Counted from the stretch's first letter, positions 8,773 through 17,348 are shown. The stretch is DNA of 52,354 bases from Subtercola sp. Z020 (GCF_002931235.1 NZ_PSTT01000075.1:1-52354); one strand, 5' to 3'. Notes: generated by a model from the letters alone, not told the origin. Program-made: numbers and translations.

Positions 8773-8897
8773 CCAGTCACAAACACTAGGCGGCCGTCAC
8801 GCTCGAGGCAAGCTGGTGGAGAGGAATCTCCGCCGCAGATACACAATCGTTACCTGAATGGTGTCACAGATATGAGAGCGCGACCATCCGCATGAAA

Positions 8898-8931
8898 ACA
8901 GGGCACCCCGGCCGAAGCCGGGATGCCCTGT
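8898..8931 (-). terminator. Intrinsic terminator after rplL
   Basis: On the minus strand ACAGGGCA and CCCGGC pair with GCCGGG and TGCCCTGT around a UUCG tetraloop, with one mismatch. TTTTC follows. It sits 20 bases after the rplL stop and closes the rplJ-rplL unit. Confidence 0.9.
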
Positions 8932-8951
8932 GTGAATCTGCTGAACGAGAG

Positions 8952-9335
8952 TTACTTGAGGGTAACGGTCGCTCCGGCAGCCTGCAGCTGCTCGACTGCC
9001 TTGTCGGCAGCTTCCTTGTTGACGCCCTCGAGAACAGGCTTCGGTGCACCGTCGACCAGTGCCTTCGCCTCACCGAGGCCGAGGCTGGTGATCGAACGCA
9101 CCTCCTTGATGACCTGGATCTTCTTCTCGCCAGCGGCCTCGAGGATGACGTCGAACGACGTCTTCTCTTCGACCTCTTCGGCGGGGGCGGCGGGGCCAGC
9201 GGCACCGGCAGCGGCGACGGGGGCCGCAGCGGTGACCTCGAAGACCTCTTCGAACTTCTTCACGAACTCGCTGAGCTCAATGAGCGTGAGCTCCTTGAAG
9301 GCATCGATGAGCTCGTCGTTTGACAGCTTTGCCAT
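8952..9335 (-). CDS. rplL: 50S ribosomal protein L7/L12
   Basis: The 127-residue protein has the typical L12 build. An N-terminal dimerisation domain ([20 protein letters not shown]) is followed by an Ala/Pro-rich hinge (about 38-58) and a C-terminal domain with [20 protein letters not shown], which contacts translation factors. The length is normal. It follows rplJ with a 3-base gap, so the L10-L12 stalk is made from one message. Termination follows at the hairpin just downstream. Confidence 0.98.
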   Translation of the reverse strand: MAKLSNDELIDAFKELTLIELSEFVKKFEEVFEVTAAAPVAAAGAAGPAAPAEEVEEKTSFDVILEAAGEKKIQVIKEVRSITSLGLGEAKALVDGAPKPVLEGVNKEAADKAVEQLQAAGATVTLK

Positions 9336-9338
9336 TGT

Positions 9339-9857
9339 TTACTCTCCTTGTGTAGATACTTTTTCGCGCAGAGCCTCGACCGTGCGAACGGCCTTCGACA
9401 TCGGTGCGGTGAACAGGTAGGCGGCACCGAACAGCGAGGCCTTGGCGGCACCGGCGAACTTCGCCAGCAACACCTCCCGGCTTTCGAGGTCGGCGAGCTT
9501 GTTGACCTCTTCGGCGGTCAGCGGGTTACCGTCGAAGTAACCGCCCTTCACCGTCAGAAGAGGGTTTGCCTTGGCAAAGTCGCGCAGAGCCTTTGCCACG
9601 CTCACGGGGTCACCGTGAACGAAAGCGAGTGCGGAAGGACCAACCAGCTCGTCGTCAAACGAACTGATACCGGCCTTGTTGGCCGCAATCTTGGTCAGCG
9701 TGTTCTTTACCACGGCGTAGGTGGCGTGCTCACTGATGGAACGACGCAGGCTTGTCAGCTGCGACACAGTGAGACCGCGGTACTCAGTAAGCAGTACGGC
9801 AGTCGAGCTCTCGAAAAGATCGGAGAGTTCGGCAACCGTGGCTTCTTTGTTCGCCAT
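9339..9857 (-). CDS. rplJ: 50S ribosomal protein L10
   Basis: The 172-residue L10 anchors the L12 stalk to 23S rRNA. It begins [18 protein letters not shown] and shows [19 protein letters not shown] and the [13 protein letters not shown] region of the family. The frame stays open upstream, but ATG 9857 is chosen because AAGGAG precedes it and the family N-terminus starts there. The upstream extension would cross the leader terminator hairpin. Expression is probably set by that leader, through L10 or L10-L12 feedback, as known for this operon in bacteria. Confidence 0.97.
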   Translation of the reverse strand: MANKEATVAELSDLFESSTAVLLTEYRGLTVSQLTSLRRSISEHATYAVVKNTLTKIAANKAGISSFDDELVGPSALAFVHGDPVSVAKALRDFAKANPLLTVKGGYFDGNPLTAEEVNKLADLESREVLLAKFAGAAKASLFGAAYLFTAPMSKAVRTVEALREKVSTQGE

Positions 9858-9907
9858 GGCGCTCCTTGTGGATATCAATTCTTGCTGGCAGCCCCGGAAA
9901 GACCCAC

Positions 9908-9939
9908 AAAAAAAGCTCCGGCACAGGAGTGCGGAGCTT
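9908..9939 (-). terminator. Attenuator hairpin inside the L10 leader
   Basis: On the minus strand a 7-bp stem AAGCTCC/GGAGCTT, extended inward by GCAC/GTGC, precedes TTTTTTT. It is a textbook intrinsic terminator lying about 50 bases before the rplJ start, inside its own transcript, so it probably acts conditionally. Confidence 0.85.
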
Positions 9940-10058
9940 GAAACCGGAATCTCTCCCGGAGAATAAACTTCGAACACCTGCGCGGGCCTCGCGTGAGCGA
10001 AACTTCGACCGATGCTCCTTCACGAGTGAAGGCACACCGATGACCAGCGGTCTTTGGC
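9908..10058 (-). ncRNA. L10 leader of the rplJ-rplL operon with terminator-type attenuator
   Basis: About 215 bases separate rplJ from the preceding gene. On the minus strand a candidate -10 TACGGT (10071-10066) lies at the end of the DUF2071 gene, so the leader would begin near 10058. It contains GACCGCTGGTC and several stems. It ends in a strong hairpin, AAGCTCC (9939-9933) with GGAGCTT (9919-9913), followed by seven T. L10 leaders with such attenuators are known in other phyla. The exact L10-binding fold was not derived here. Confidence 0.65.
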
Positions 10059-10071
10059 TTCGACTACCGTA

Positions 10072-10788
10072 TCACAGCCGCGACGGCGGGCCGAACACGG
10101 AGTCGACACCCGGCGAGAACAGCACCGAGTCGGGCGGGCGGTTCGCCACCCCCGGCAGCCCCGCGCGGCTGAGCAGCGTGTCGGAGAAGTCGAGCAGTTC
10201 CGCCTGCTGCAGCGCCCACGGCTGGTGCCGGTTCGGCAGGTGCAGCGTGTGCCCGAGCTGGCGCGAGAACAGCGCCCACCGCGCCGTCAGGAAGTCGGCC
10301 AGGGCATCCGGATGCTCGATCTTCGCGCCGGGGCGCACGGCGACCGCCGAATCCACCTCACCCCGCGGCGTGGTGTGCCGGCGGGAGGTGTAGACGAGGG
10401 TGCCCGCCGTTCGGCGCACCCGCATGTGCGACCACACGTACGGAAGCGCGAACGCCACGCGCGCGCCGAACACTGCTGCCAGGCGTTCGGCTTCGAGCGA
10501 GAGGAACACCACACCGCGTCGCCCCTGGGCGTCGCGAGCGTACAGTCGCACGTTCGTCTCGTGGAACGTGCCGAAGTACGGCAGCGCCGGAGACCCGCCG
10601 AACCGCGTGTTACGGAGCGTGAACGGAATGAGCCCCACCCACGAACTGCCGTCGAACTCGTCGGGCACGACGCCCGGCGGCATCAACGACGCCGCGTCGG
10701 CCGTGTCGATGCGCCAATGCAGGAACGTGACGTTCCGCCACTGCTGGCTGAGGATGGGCTTCGGAATCTGGTGCGGAGATAAACTCAC
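10072..10788 (-). CDS. DUF2071 (YqjF-like) protein
   Basis: The 238-residue protein matches the DUF2071 pattern: an N-terminal QQWRNVTFLHWRID, then LMPPGVVPDEFDGSSWVGLIPFTL, ETNVRLYAR and a C-terminal region ending in FGPPSRL. The function of the family is unknown. It has no signal peptide or membrane span. The start is taken as GTG 10788; the frame runs further upstream, but that extension would enter the DUF1684 gene. It is the last gene of a leftward set headed by a two-component system, with a 29-base gap to DUF1684. The rplJ promoter seems to overlap its 3' end. Confidence 0.8.
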   Translation of the reverse strand: MSLSPHQIPKPILSQQWRNVTFLHWRIDTADAASLMPPGVVPDEFDGSSWVGLIPFTLRNTRFGGSPALPYFGTFHETNVRLYARDAQGRRGVVFLSLEAERLAAVFGARVAFALPYVWSHMRVRRTAGTLVYTSRRHTTPRGEVDSAVAVRPGAKIEHPDALADFLTARWALFSRQLGHTLHLPNRHQPWALQQAELLDFSDTLLSRAGLPGVANRPPDSVLFSPGVDSVFGPPSRL

Positions 10789-10817
10789 GTGCCTATCGTC
10801 GCACTTCCCGCTGTCAC

Positions 10818-11678
10818 TCAGTGCAGCAGGCCGCCCTGGCTGTTCAGAACGTTCTTCTCGCCGGCCTCGATCGCGATCTTCAGCCGGTTCTCCACGGGCG
10901 GCATCGGGCAGTTGAAGTGGTACGAGAACGCACACGGCGGGAGGTAGGCCCTGTTGAAGTCGAGCGTCACCGTGCCGGGCCCCGCGTCGTCGGCCCGGGC
11001 ATCCGGAACCAGCTTCATGAACCGGCCCACGCCGTAGGTCGTGTCTCCGCTGGTCGCGTCGCTGTAGACGAGCAGCAGGTTGCCGTTGTCTTCGAACGCC
11101 GACAGCGCGTGCTCGACGCCGTCTTTACTGAAGGTGATCTCTGCGGGAACGATGCGTTCGCGCGTTGCGCCGTTGTCTTTGAGGTGCTCCACACCGATCG
11201 CGCGACCGCCCTCGATGGGCGTGAAGGTGGCATTGATGACCCACGAGGGATCGAAGTCGAACGCATCGATGCGGCCGAACTGCTGGTTGCCCTCCGACTC
11301 GGCGTCCCAGAGGCGCAGTGCGTAGGTGCCCTCCTCGCTCGCGATGACATACCCCGTGAGCGTGTCGCCGAAGCGGATCTCGGATGCCCGCTCCGAGTCC
11401 ATCCCGGCCAGAACGACCCTTCCGTCGACGAGTTCACCGTCGACGTGGATGCCGTCGGCCGCCGTCGCCTCCAGCGCGAGGCCCGACTCCCCCGGAGCCA
11501 GCGGGAACCACAGCCCCGCCACGCCGAACGCGCGCTGCCCCACCGCCGGTTCGCCGGTGATCCACTCGGTCGCGACCAGCGCCAGGTTGCCCTGCGGTGC
11601 GGTCACGAAACGGCGGCGTGCCTCGCGGTAGGCGGCGTACGAATCGAGCTGGGCGGCATCCTGCGTCACATCGGTCAT
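10818..11678 (-). CDS. DUF1684 protein
   Basis: The 286-residue protein shows the DUF1684 layout. The N-terminus YAAYREARRRFVTAPQGNLALVATEWI leads into a beta-rich core with IRFGDTLTGYVIA. The conserved C-terminal part reads LDFNRAYLPPCAFSYHFNCPMPPVENRL, a Cys/Asn/Pro-rich signature of the family. No enzymatic role is established. The ATG at 11678 is chosen because the frame upstream would run into the histidine-kinase gene, whose stop is 28 bases away. The tight spacing suggests co-transcription with the two-component genes. Confidence 0.82.
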   Translation of the reverse strand: MTDVTQDAAQLDSYAAYREARRRFVTAPQGNLALVATEWITGEPAVGQRAFGVAGLWFPLAPGESGLALEATAADGIHVDGELVDGRVVLAGMDSERASEIRFGDTLTGYVIASEEGTYALRLWDAESEGNQQFGRIDAFDFDPSWVINATFTPIEGGRAIGVEHLKDNGATRERIVPAEITFSKDGVEHALSAFEDNGNLLLVYSDATSGDTTYGVGRFMKLVPDARADDAGPGTVTLDFNRAYLPPCAFSYHFNCPMPPVENRLKIAIEAGEKNVLNSQGGLLH

Positions 11679-11706
11679 GGCATCTGCAACCTCGCAGGGC
11701 GCGGAT

Positions 11707-13218
11707 TTATGCCGGGATGGCCGGAGCGACCGATCCGGCCAGGGCGCCCGCGACCGGCAGCAGGATGCGGAACTCCGTCCGCCCCGGCTCGCTCGCCACC
11801 TCGACCGAACCGCCGTGCGCCTCGGCCACCGCTGCGACGATCGCGAGGCCGAGCCCCGTGCTGCCCGCGTGCCGCGAGCGCGACGCATCCCCGCGCACGA
11901 AGCGCTGGAACAGGGTCGGCAGCAGCGCGGGATCGATTCCCGGGCCGTCATCGGTGACACTGATCACGGCGAACTCCACGCCGTCTCTGCTGACCTGCGT
12001 GAGACCGGCTGTCACCCGTGTACCGGGAGGCGTGTGCACCCTGGCATTCGCCAGCAGGTTCGCGGTGATCTGGTAGATGCGCGGGCCGTCCCCGACGATC
12101 TCGACCGGCTCCTCGGGGAGGTCGAGAATCCACTCGTGGTCGCGCCCCGCGACGTGCGCGTCGCTGACGGCATCGACCAGCGTGAGCGTCAGGTCGACAG
12201 TCTCGCGCGCGATGTCGGGCCGGGAGTCGAGCCGGGCGAGCAACAGCAGGTCTTCGACGAGGCTGGTCATGCGCTTCGCCTCCGACTCGATGCGGTCCAG
12301 CGAATGCGTCACGTCGCCCGGCAGATCGTGGCTGCCGCGACGGGTCAGCTCGGCGTACCCGCGGATGGAGGCGAGGGGCGTGCGCAGTTCGTGGCTGGCA
12401 TCTGCCACGAACTGCCGCACCCGGTCTTCGCTCTGCTGGCGCGAGGTGAGGGCAGAAGCGACGTGTTCGAGCATCCGGTTCAGGGCCGACCCGACGCGCC
12501 CGACCTCGGTCTTCGGGTTCGTGTCGCTCTCGGGCACGCGCACCGCGAGCGCCACCTCCCCGCGGTCGAGCGGCAGTTCGGCGACGTCGGCCGCGGTCTC
12601 GGCGACCCGCTGCAGCGGGCGGAGGGCGAGGCGGATGATCAGCCCGCCGATCGCGACGGCCAGCAGCAGCCCGACCACCGTGATGACGACCGTGATGAGT
12701 GCCTGCTGCGCGATGGTCGCCTGAACAGAGGCGAGTGAGACGCCGAGCACGACAGTGTCACCGCCGGTCGTGATGAGCGAGACCACCCGGTACTGGCCGA
12801 GGCCGCCGCCGAGATCGACCGTCGTCGGGATCGACGAGGTGGGAAGGGTGACGAGCTGCGCGATCTGCGGCGTCGTCAGCGCAACGACCGAGGTGTTCGT
12901 GAACCCGCCCGCGCCGGCCGAGTCGGCCGCGACCACCGCTCCCGACGAGAGAACGATGCCCGACGCGCTGATCAGCCCGACCGTGCCCACCGGCTGGCGT
13001 TCGAGAAAGTTCGCGGGGTCGTTGTTGCGCAACTGCAGGGTGTAGCCCGTGCTGGGAGGCGCGGCCGAGCCGGTGCCGCCTCCGCCACCCGGGAGCTGGG
13101 CATCCAACCGGCTGACCAGCACGCCGTTCAGCGTGAGCGTGGAGACCAGGCCGATCGCCAGCCCGAGCACGGCGATCAGTGCTGCAACGCTCAGGATGAG
13201 GCGACGGCGGAGTGTCAC
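11707..13218 (-). CDS. Sensor histidine kinase (HAMP, HisKA, HATPase)
   Basis: The 503-residue membrane kinase has a span at about 8-30, an extracytoplasmic sensor region (about 35-170, with a Gly-rich stretch near 44-50), a second span (about 172-195) and a HAMP linker. HisKA follows with the phospho-accepting H276 in VADASHELRTPL. The ATPase domain shows an N box (NLLANARVH), a G1 box (DDGPGID) and a G2 box (GSTGLGLAI). The GTG start at 13218 overlaps the response-regulator stop as GTGA, so the pair is coupled. The signal is unknown. DUF1684 and DUF2071 genes lie directly downstream. Confidence 0.93.
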   Translation of the reverse strand: MTLRRRLILSVAALIAVLGLAIGLVSTLTLNGVLVSRLDAQLPGGGGGTGSAAPPSTGYTLQLRNNDPANFLERQPVGTVGLISASGIVLSSGAVVAADSAGAGGFTNTSVVALTTPQIAQLVTLPTSSIPTTVDLGGGLGQYRVVSLITTGGDTVVLGVSLASVQATIAQQALITVVITVVGLLLAVAIGGLIIRLALRPLQRVAETAADVAELPLDRGEVALAVRVPESDTNPKTEVGRVGSALNRMLEHVASALTSRQQSEDRVRQFVADASHELRTPLASIRGYAELTRRGSHDLPGDVTHSLDRIESEAKRMTSLVEDLLLLARLDSRPDIARETVDLTLTLVDAVSDAHVAGRDHEWILDLPEEPVEIVGDGPRIYQITANLLANARVHTPPGTRVTAGLTQVSRDGVEFAVISVTDDGPGIDPALLPTLFQRFVRGDASRSRHAGSTGLGLAIVAAVAEAHGGSVEVASEPGRTEFRILLPVAGALAGSVAPAIPA

Positions 13219-13976
13219 GGGGCGGTCTTCAGCATGTAGCCGGCCCCGCGAACGGTGTGGATCATCGGGGAGCGGCCCGCGTCGATCTTCTTGCGGAGGT
13301 ACGAGATGTAGATCTCCACGACGCTCGAGCGCCCCCCGAAGTCGTAACTCCACACCCGGTCGAGAATCTGTGCCTTGCTGAGAACGCGGCGGGGGTTGCG
13401 CATCAGGAACCGCAGCAGCTCGAACTCCGTGGCGGTGAGCTCGATCTGCTCGTCGCCCCTCCGCACCTCGTGGCTGTCTTCGTTCAGCACCAGGTCGCCG
13501 ACGACCACCTCGGGGTCGACCGCGTCGGTGACCAGCATCGTCGAACGGCGCAGCAGGCCTCGGAGGCGCGCGACCAGCTCCTCGAGGCTGAACGGTTTGG
13601 TGACATAGTCGTCGCCGCCCGCCGTGAGGCCGGCGATACGGTCGTCGAGGGAATCCTTCGCCGTGAGGAAGAGCACCGGAACCTCGGCGCCGTCGGCGCG
13701 CACCCGGTTGAGCACGGCCAGGCCGTCGATGTCGGGCAGCATCACGTCGAGCACGATCACGTCGGGCTTGAACTCCCGTGCCAGCGTCACGGCGGTGCGG
13801 CCGTCGCTTGCGGTCTTCACATCCCACCCCTCGTAGCGGAGCGCCATCGACAGCAGGTCGGTGAGCGTCGGCTCGTCGTCGACGACGAGGGCGCGCACCG
13901 GCGACCCGTCGGCACGCGACAGGCGCGGGCGGGGAGCTGACGAACCAGACGGAAGCTTTGCGTTATCGATGGTCAC
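13215..13976 (-). CDS. OmpR-family response regulator
   Basis: The 253-residue regulator has a receiver domain (about 27-140). The acidic pocket is VVDDE, the phospho-accepting residue D77 lies in VIVLDVMLPDIDGL, and the lysine is in LTAKDS. A winged-helix DNA-binding domain (about 155-250) carries ELTATEFELLRFL and the recognition region VEIYISYLRKKID. The first 26 residues are a disordered-looking tail. It heads the leftward unit with the kinase; the overall look is like actinobacterial TrcR/TcrA-type pairs, but no specific orthology is claimed. The ATG at 13976 lacks a strong SD. Confidence 0.93.
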   Translation of the reverse strand: MTIDNAKLPSGSSAPRPRLSRADGSPVRALVVDDEPTLTDLLSMALRYEGWDVKTASDGRTAVTLAREFKPDVIVLDVMLPDIDGLAVLNRVRADGAEVPVLFLTAKDSLDDRIAGLTAGGDDYVTKPFSLEELVARLRGLLRRSTMLVTDAVDPEVVVGDLVLNEDSHEVRRGDEQIELTATEFELLRFLMRNPRRVLSKAQILDRVWSYDFGGRSSVVEIYISYLRKKIDAGRSPMIHTVRGAGYMLKTAP

Positions 13977-14024
13977 ACTCCCAGTATTCCCAGGATTCTA
14001 TGACCAGCCTATGAGCGACCTACG

Positions 14025-14870
14025 TCACCCCTGTGAATCACGCCAGCTGTGTTCGGGAGCGTAGCCGAGCACGCGCCGCGCCTTGTGGATCGAGAGCAGC
14101 GTCGTGTTCTCGCCGAGGTCGCCCCGGAGCGGGGTGTCGGGAAAGACCTCGGCGACGAGGTCGGCGTTGCTGCGGGTCATCACCGTGTCGGCCGCAGCGA
14201 TGATGAAGCGCTCGAAACCCTTGCCCTCCCATTCGAGAGCCCTCTCGACCGCCTGGGCCCCGTCACGGGAGTCGATGTAGCCCCAGAGGTTCCATTTGCG
14301 CAGCCGGGCATCCTGATCGAACGACGGGAACTCGGCGTAGTCCGCCGGGTTCATCACGTTCGAGAAGCGCAGCGCGACGACCTTCAGCTCCTCGTCCCAC
14401 CGGGTCAGCTGAATCGCGAGCTGCTCCTCGAGGTGCTTCGTGAGGGAGTAGACGCTCTCGGGCCGGGCCGGGTACTCCTCGTCGACGGGGATGTACGGCG
14501 GCGGGGTCTCGAACGGCAGCCCGAGAACGGTCTCGCTCGACGCGGTCACGATGTTCCGGATGCCCGCCCGCTTCGCCGCGTGCAGAACGTGGAAGGTCGA
14601 GAGCATGTTGTTGTCGAAGGTGGCGACATCGCTCCGGATGCCCGGCGCCGGGATGGCCGCAAGGTGCACCAGGGCATCCAGACCCGCATAGGTGTCGTTC
14701 ACTCCCAGAAGCGCGTCGAGCGTCTGGCCGTAGTCGGTGAAGTCGACGCGGATGCTCGTCTCGCGTGACCCGGCGACGTCGAGGTTGAACACCTCGTGCC
14801 CGCTGGCTGTGAGACGTTCGACGACGGCGGTGCCGAGTTTTCCCGACCCGCCGGTGACTGCAATACGCAT
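14025..14870 (-). CDS. NAD(P)-dependent epimerase/dehydratase (extended SDR)
   Basis: The 281-residue Rossmann-fold enzyme has the nucleotide-binding motif VTGGSGKLG at 5-13 and a catalytic YSLTK pair typical of extended short-chain dehydrogenases. It acts on a sugar nucleotide or related substrate, perhaps a uronate dehydrogenase-like reaction; the sequence gives no firm substrate. ATG 14870 is chosen for its AGGGAG site and because the Rossmann motif normally begins at residue 5-7; the open frame continues upstream without meaning. It is divergent from the YqaJ-type gene, with 58 bases between the two starts. Confidence 0.85.
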   Translation of the reverse strand: MRIAVTGGSGKLGTAVVERLTASGHEVFNLDVAGSRETSIRVDFTDYGQTLDALLGVNDTYAGLDALVHLAAIPAPGIRSDVATFDNNMLSTFHVLHAAKRAGIRNIVTASSETVLGLPFETPPPYIPVDEEYPARPESVYSLTKHLEEQLAIQLTRWDEELKVVALRFSNVMNPADYAEFPSFDQDARLRKWNLWGYIDSRDGAQAVERALEWEGKGFERFIIAAADTVMTRSNADLVAEVFPDTPLRGDLGENTTLLSIHKARRVLGYAPEHSWRDSQG

Positions 14871-14928
14871 GGAGCTCCCTCGCTGTGTTGGTTCCATCCT
14901 CTCAGCTGAACGGAGAGAGAATGGAGGG

Positions 14929-15564
14929 GTGACGACCGCCTTGACACTGACCTTCCCGTGGGAGGAAGAGGAGCCCGTCGCTGCCCCCCGCCCGGCGCAC
15001 CTGTCACGCATCGTCGCCGACTCGACCAACCGGGTCGCCTGGTTCCGTGCCCGCAGCCGCGGGGTGACGGCGACGGATGCCGCGCGCCTCACGACGCGCA
15101 AGTCGGTCGAGAACACGGCCTACGACAAGCTGAACGGAACGAACTTCGGCGGCAACATCTACACCGACCACGGCCGAATCCGTGAGCCGAAGATCGCCGC
15201 CTGGGTGCTCGACCGGTACGGGATCGAGCCGTCGACCACGCTCTTCCACGCGCACGGCCGCCCACTGCACCTCGCAACCCCCGACGGCATCGCGGTGAAC
15301 CCGACCTCGGGCGACACCGAACTCGCCGAGATCAAGACCACCAACAGGGCGTGGCGCTCCATCCCCCGCCACTACCTGCGCCAGGTCTGGTGGCAGCAGT
15401 ACGTGCTCGGCGCCGAGCGCACGCTCGTGGTGTGGGAGCAGCACTCGTCGTTCGTGCCCGTGGCCGCCGAGCCCGAATGCCGCTGGGTCGACCGCGACGA
15501 CAACGAGATCGCGCAGCTCGTGCGCCTCGCCGACCAGCTGCTCGACTTGATGCAGCGTCGCTGA
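14929..15564 (+). CDS. YqaJ-type viral recombinase/exonuclease-fold protein
   Basis: The 211-residue protein shows a lambda-exonuclease (PD-(D/E)xK) core. HGRIREPKIAAW (E86) is followed by ATPDGIAV (D119) and ELAEIKTT (E134, K136), then a Trp/Gln-rich helix, RQVWWQQYVL, typical of YqaJ proteins. Such nucleases usually sit in phages beside single-strand annealing proteins; none is present here. GTG 14929 is preceded by GGAGAGAG. The gene is divergent from an epimerase and followed by an unrelated oxidoreductase, so it looks like a chromosomal, domesticated copy. Nuclease activity is inferred from the intact residues. Confidence 0.8.
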   Translation: MTTALTLTFPWEEEEPVAAPRPAHLSRIVADSTNRVAWFRARSRGVTATDAARLTTRKSVENTAYDKLNGTNFGGNIYTDHGRIREPKIAAWVLDRYGIEPSTTLFHAHGRPLHLATPDGIAVNPTSGDTELAEIKTTNRAWRSIPRHYLRQVWWQQYVLGAERTLVVWEQHSSFVPVAAEPECRWVDRDDNEIAQLVRLADQLLDLMQRR

Positions 15565-15714
15565 GGTTTGTTACCAACAAGGTGACACCCTCGTAACATC
15601 TCCGTATCAATCGGGCGCTTTACTGGGACAGGGGCCCCGGAACGGGGGCTACACGCACCGTCGATACCTCGCGATCACCAGCGGTGCTGATCGCACCATG
15701 AAGGGGAGCTACCG
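15565..15714 (+). promoter_or_regulatory. Leader and promoter region of the quinone oxidoreductase gene
   Basis: This gene-free stretch holds GTAAC (15593-15597) and GTATC (15603-15607), a direct repeat spaced like MtrA boxes. A 7-bp inverted repeat, GCGATCA/TGATCGC (15671-15677 with 15688-15694), lies just before the AAGGGGAG ribosome-binding site. Either could bind a regulator. No small gene is seen. Confidence 0.35.
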
Positions 15715-16755
15715 ATGACGCAGCAACTGACCGGAGTGAGCCAGATGACCGATCCGAGAGCAGAGTCGACGCCGGGTGGCGCCGGGCCGACCACGATGCG
15801 CGCCGCCGTGATCGACGAGACCGGATGCCCCGACGTGCTGCACGTGAGCGAGGTCGCGCTGCCGCTCCGCATCAACGCTGAGGTGCTGGTGAAGGTCGCC
15901 GCGGCCGGGGTCAATCCGATCGACGTCAAGACGCGGGCCGGCCGGGGTGTCTCGGCAGCGATCGCCTCGTACCCCTACATTCTGGGGCAGGACTTCAGCG
16001 GCACGGTCGTCGAGAGCGCCTACGAGGGCCACCCCCTGAAGGTCGGCGACGAGGTGTACGGGATGCTCAGCGCCCCCCGCGGGCAGGGCTCCTACGCCGA
16101 GTACGCCGCCGTTCCCGCCCTGCAGCTCTGCAAGAAGCCCGGCCGGCTCAGCCTCATCGAGGCCGCCGGAGTACCGCTCGCGGCCCTCACGGCGTGGGGC
16201 ATGGTGGTGGATGTCGCGAAGGCGCACGAGGGCCAGCGCATCCTGATCCATGCCGGGGCCGGCGGGGTCGGTCACTTCGCGGTGCAGTTCGCCGCCTATT
16301 TCGGCGCCTACGTGATCGCGACCTCGTCGTCACGCAACGCGAGTTGGCTGCGCGAACTGGGCGCCGCCGAGGTGATCGACTACACCTCGACGCGCTTCGA
16401 AGACGTGGTGTCCCGGGTCGACGTGGTCATCGACCTGATCGGCAACGTGCACGACGAGACCGGCACCCGTTCGCTGCAGACCCTCCGCCCGGGCGGACTG
16501 ATCGTCAATGCGCCGACCGGCAGCTGGCCGACCCTCGTCGACGACGCGGCGGCTCTGGGGCTCCGCGCGACGACCTACAAGGTTTCGCCCGACGCCTCCA
16601 CGCTGACGATCATCACCCGTCTCATCAACTCGGGCGACATCCATGTGCACATCGACGAGGTCTTCGAACTGGCGGATGCCGCGGAGTCGCACCGCCGCCT
16701 CGAGCAGGGGCACACCCGCGGCAAGCTGGTCATCGCCGTGGCCGAGCAGGTCTAG
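15715..16755 (+). CDS. NADP-dependent oxidoreductase (zinc-free MDR, quinone-reductase type)
   Basis: The 346-residue medium-chain dehydrogenase/reductase belongs to the quinone oxidoreductase branch. An N-terminal GroES-like domain carries VAAAGVNPIDVKTRAG and GQDFSGTVV. The Rossmann domain has HAGAGGVGHFAVQFAAYFGA. Zinc-binding cysteines are absent, as expected for this branch. The first 27 residues precede the usual family start (MRAAVIDETG), so ATG 15799 might be an alternative, but AAGGGGAG before 15715 favours the longer form. The stop overlaps the convergent GNAT stop within CTAG. Confidence 0.9.
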   Translation: MTQQLTGVSQMTDPRAESTPGGAGPTTMRAAVIDETGCPDVLHVSEVALPLRINAEVLVKVAAAGVNPIDVKTRAGRGVSAAIASYPYILGQDFSGTVVESAYEGHPLKVGDEVYGMLSAPRGQGSYAEYAAVPALQLCKKPGRLSLIEAAGVPLAALTAWGMVVDVAKAHEGQRILIHAGAGGVGHFAVQFAAYFGAYVIATSSSRNASWLRELGAAEVIDYTSTRFEDVVSRVDVVIDLIGNVHDETGTRSLQTLRPGGLIVNAPTGSWPTLVDDAAALGLRATTYKVSPDASTLTIITRLINSGDIHVHIDEVFELADAAESHRRLEQGHTRGKLVIAVAEQV

Positions 16756-17282
16756 AGGGCGCGTTCCCTGACGAAGTCGCTCTCCTTCTCGCCGCCCACG
16801 AAGAACGACTTGGTGCCGACGATGCCGAATCCGCTCTTCTCGTAGAACCTGTTGGCGCGCACGTTCTGGTCGTTCACGCCCAGCCAGATTCCGGATGCTC
16901 CCCGGGCGGCCGCCGCGTCGACACTGAGTCGCATCAACTCGGCCGCGATCCCCTGCCCGTGGTGGCCGGCCACGACGTAGCACTTGCTCAGCTCGGCCGT
17001 CGGGCGGAGCGTGACGGCCGCCCGCACGTCCGAGTCGGCCGGCTCCCCGAAGTTCACCATGGTGTAGCCCACAGGCAGGCCCTCCGATTCGGCGAGGAAC
17101 AGCATCCGGTCGGGGTCGTCGAGGTACTCCTGGAACCGGTCGACGGTCAGCGTGGCCGCGAGGTGCTGCTGGATGCCGCCGGCCGTCGTGTGCGCGGGGC
17201 AGGCGAGCACGAAGGTGGCGGTGGCGACGAGGGAGAGGCGGGCGGCGTCGTTCGGGCCGGCCTGGCGGTACTCAACGGGCAT
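16752..17282 (-). CDS. GNAT-family N-acetyltransferase
   Basis: The 176-residue acetyltransferase has the acetyl-CoA loop in CYVVAGHHGQGIAAELMRLSV (motif A, Q/RxxGxG/A form). The C-terminal motif reads NVRANRFYEKSGFGIVGT. The substrate is not predictable. It is convergent with the oxidoreductase: their TAG stops share the four bases CTAG (16752-16755). The ATG at 17282 is the only good start. A terminator serving the rplK-rplA operon lies just upstream of its start and reads into it. Confidence 0.88.
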   Translation of the reverse strand: MPVEYRQAGPNDAARLSLVATATFVLACPAHTTAGGIQQHLAATLTVDRFQEYLDDPDRMLFLAESEGLPVGYTMVNFGEPADSDVRAAVTLRPTAELSKCYVVAGHHGQGIAAELMRLSVDAAAARGASGIWLGVNDQNVRANRFYEKSGFGIVGTKSFFVGGEKESDFVRERAL

Positions 17283-17298
17283 CCAGCCAGCTTAAACG

Positions 17299-17330
17299 AC
17301 GGAAGGGCCTGCCGAAGCAGACCCTTCCGT
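17299..17330 (-). terminator. Intrinsic terminator after rplA
   Basis: On the minus strand ACGGAAGGG and CTGC pair with GCAG and CCCTTCCGT around a UUCG tetraloop, with one mismatch. TCGTTTAAG follows. It begins 19 bases after the rplA stop and ends the secE-nusG-rplK-rplA region. Confidence 0.88.
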
Positions 17331-17348
17331 GTGTGAGACGGGGTAAGG

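Noticed and set aside
13219-13827. N-terminal extension of the histidine-kinase frame
   Set aside because: It lies over the response-regulator gene; GTG 13218 gives the expected membrane-anchored start.
15598-15700. Possible c-di-AMP or other riboswitch before the quinone oxidoreductase
   Set aside because: The G-rich segment and stems do not show the conserved ydaO core as far as I can match it by eye.
14929-16755. Prophage remnant suggested by the YqaJ-type gene
   Set aside because: No integrase, structural, lysis or annealing genes and no attachment repeats nearby.
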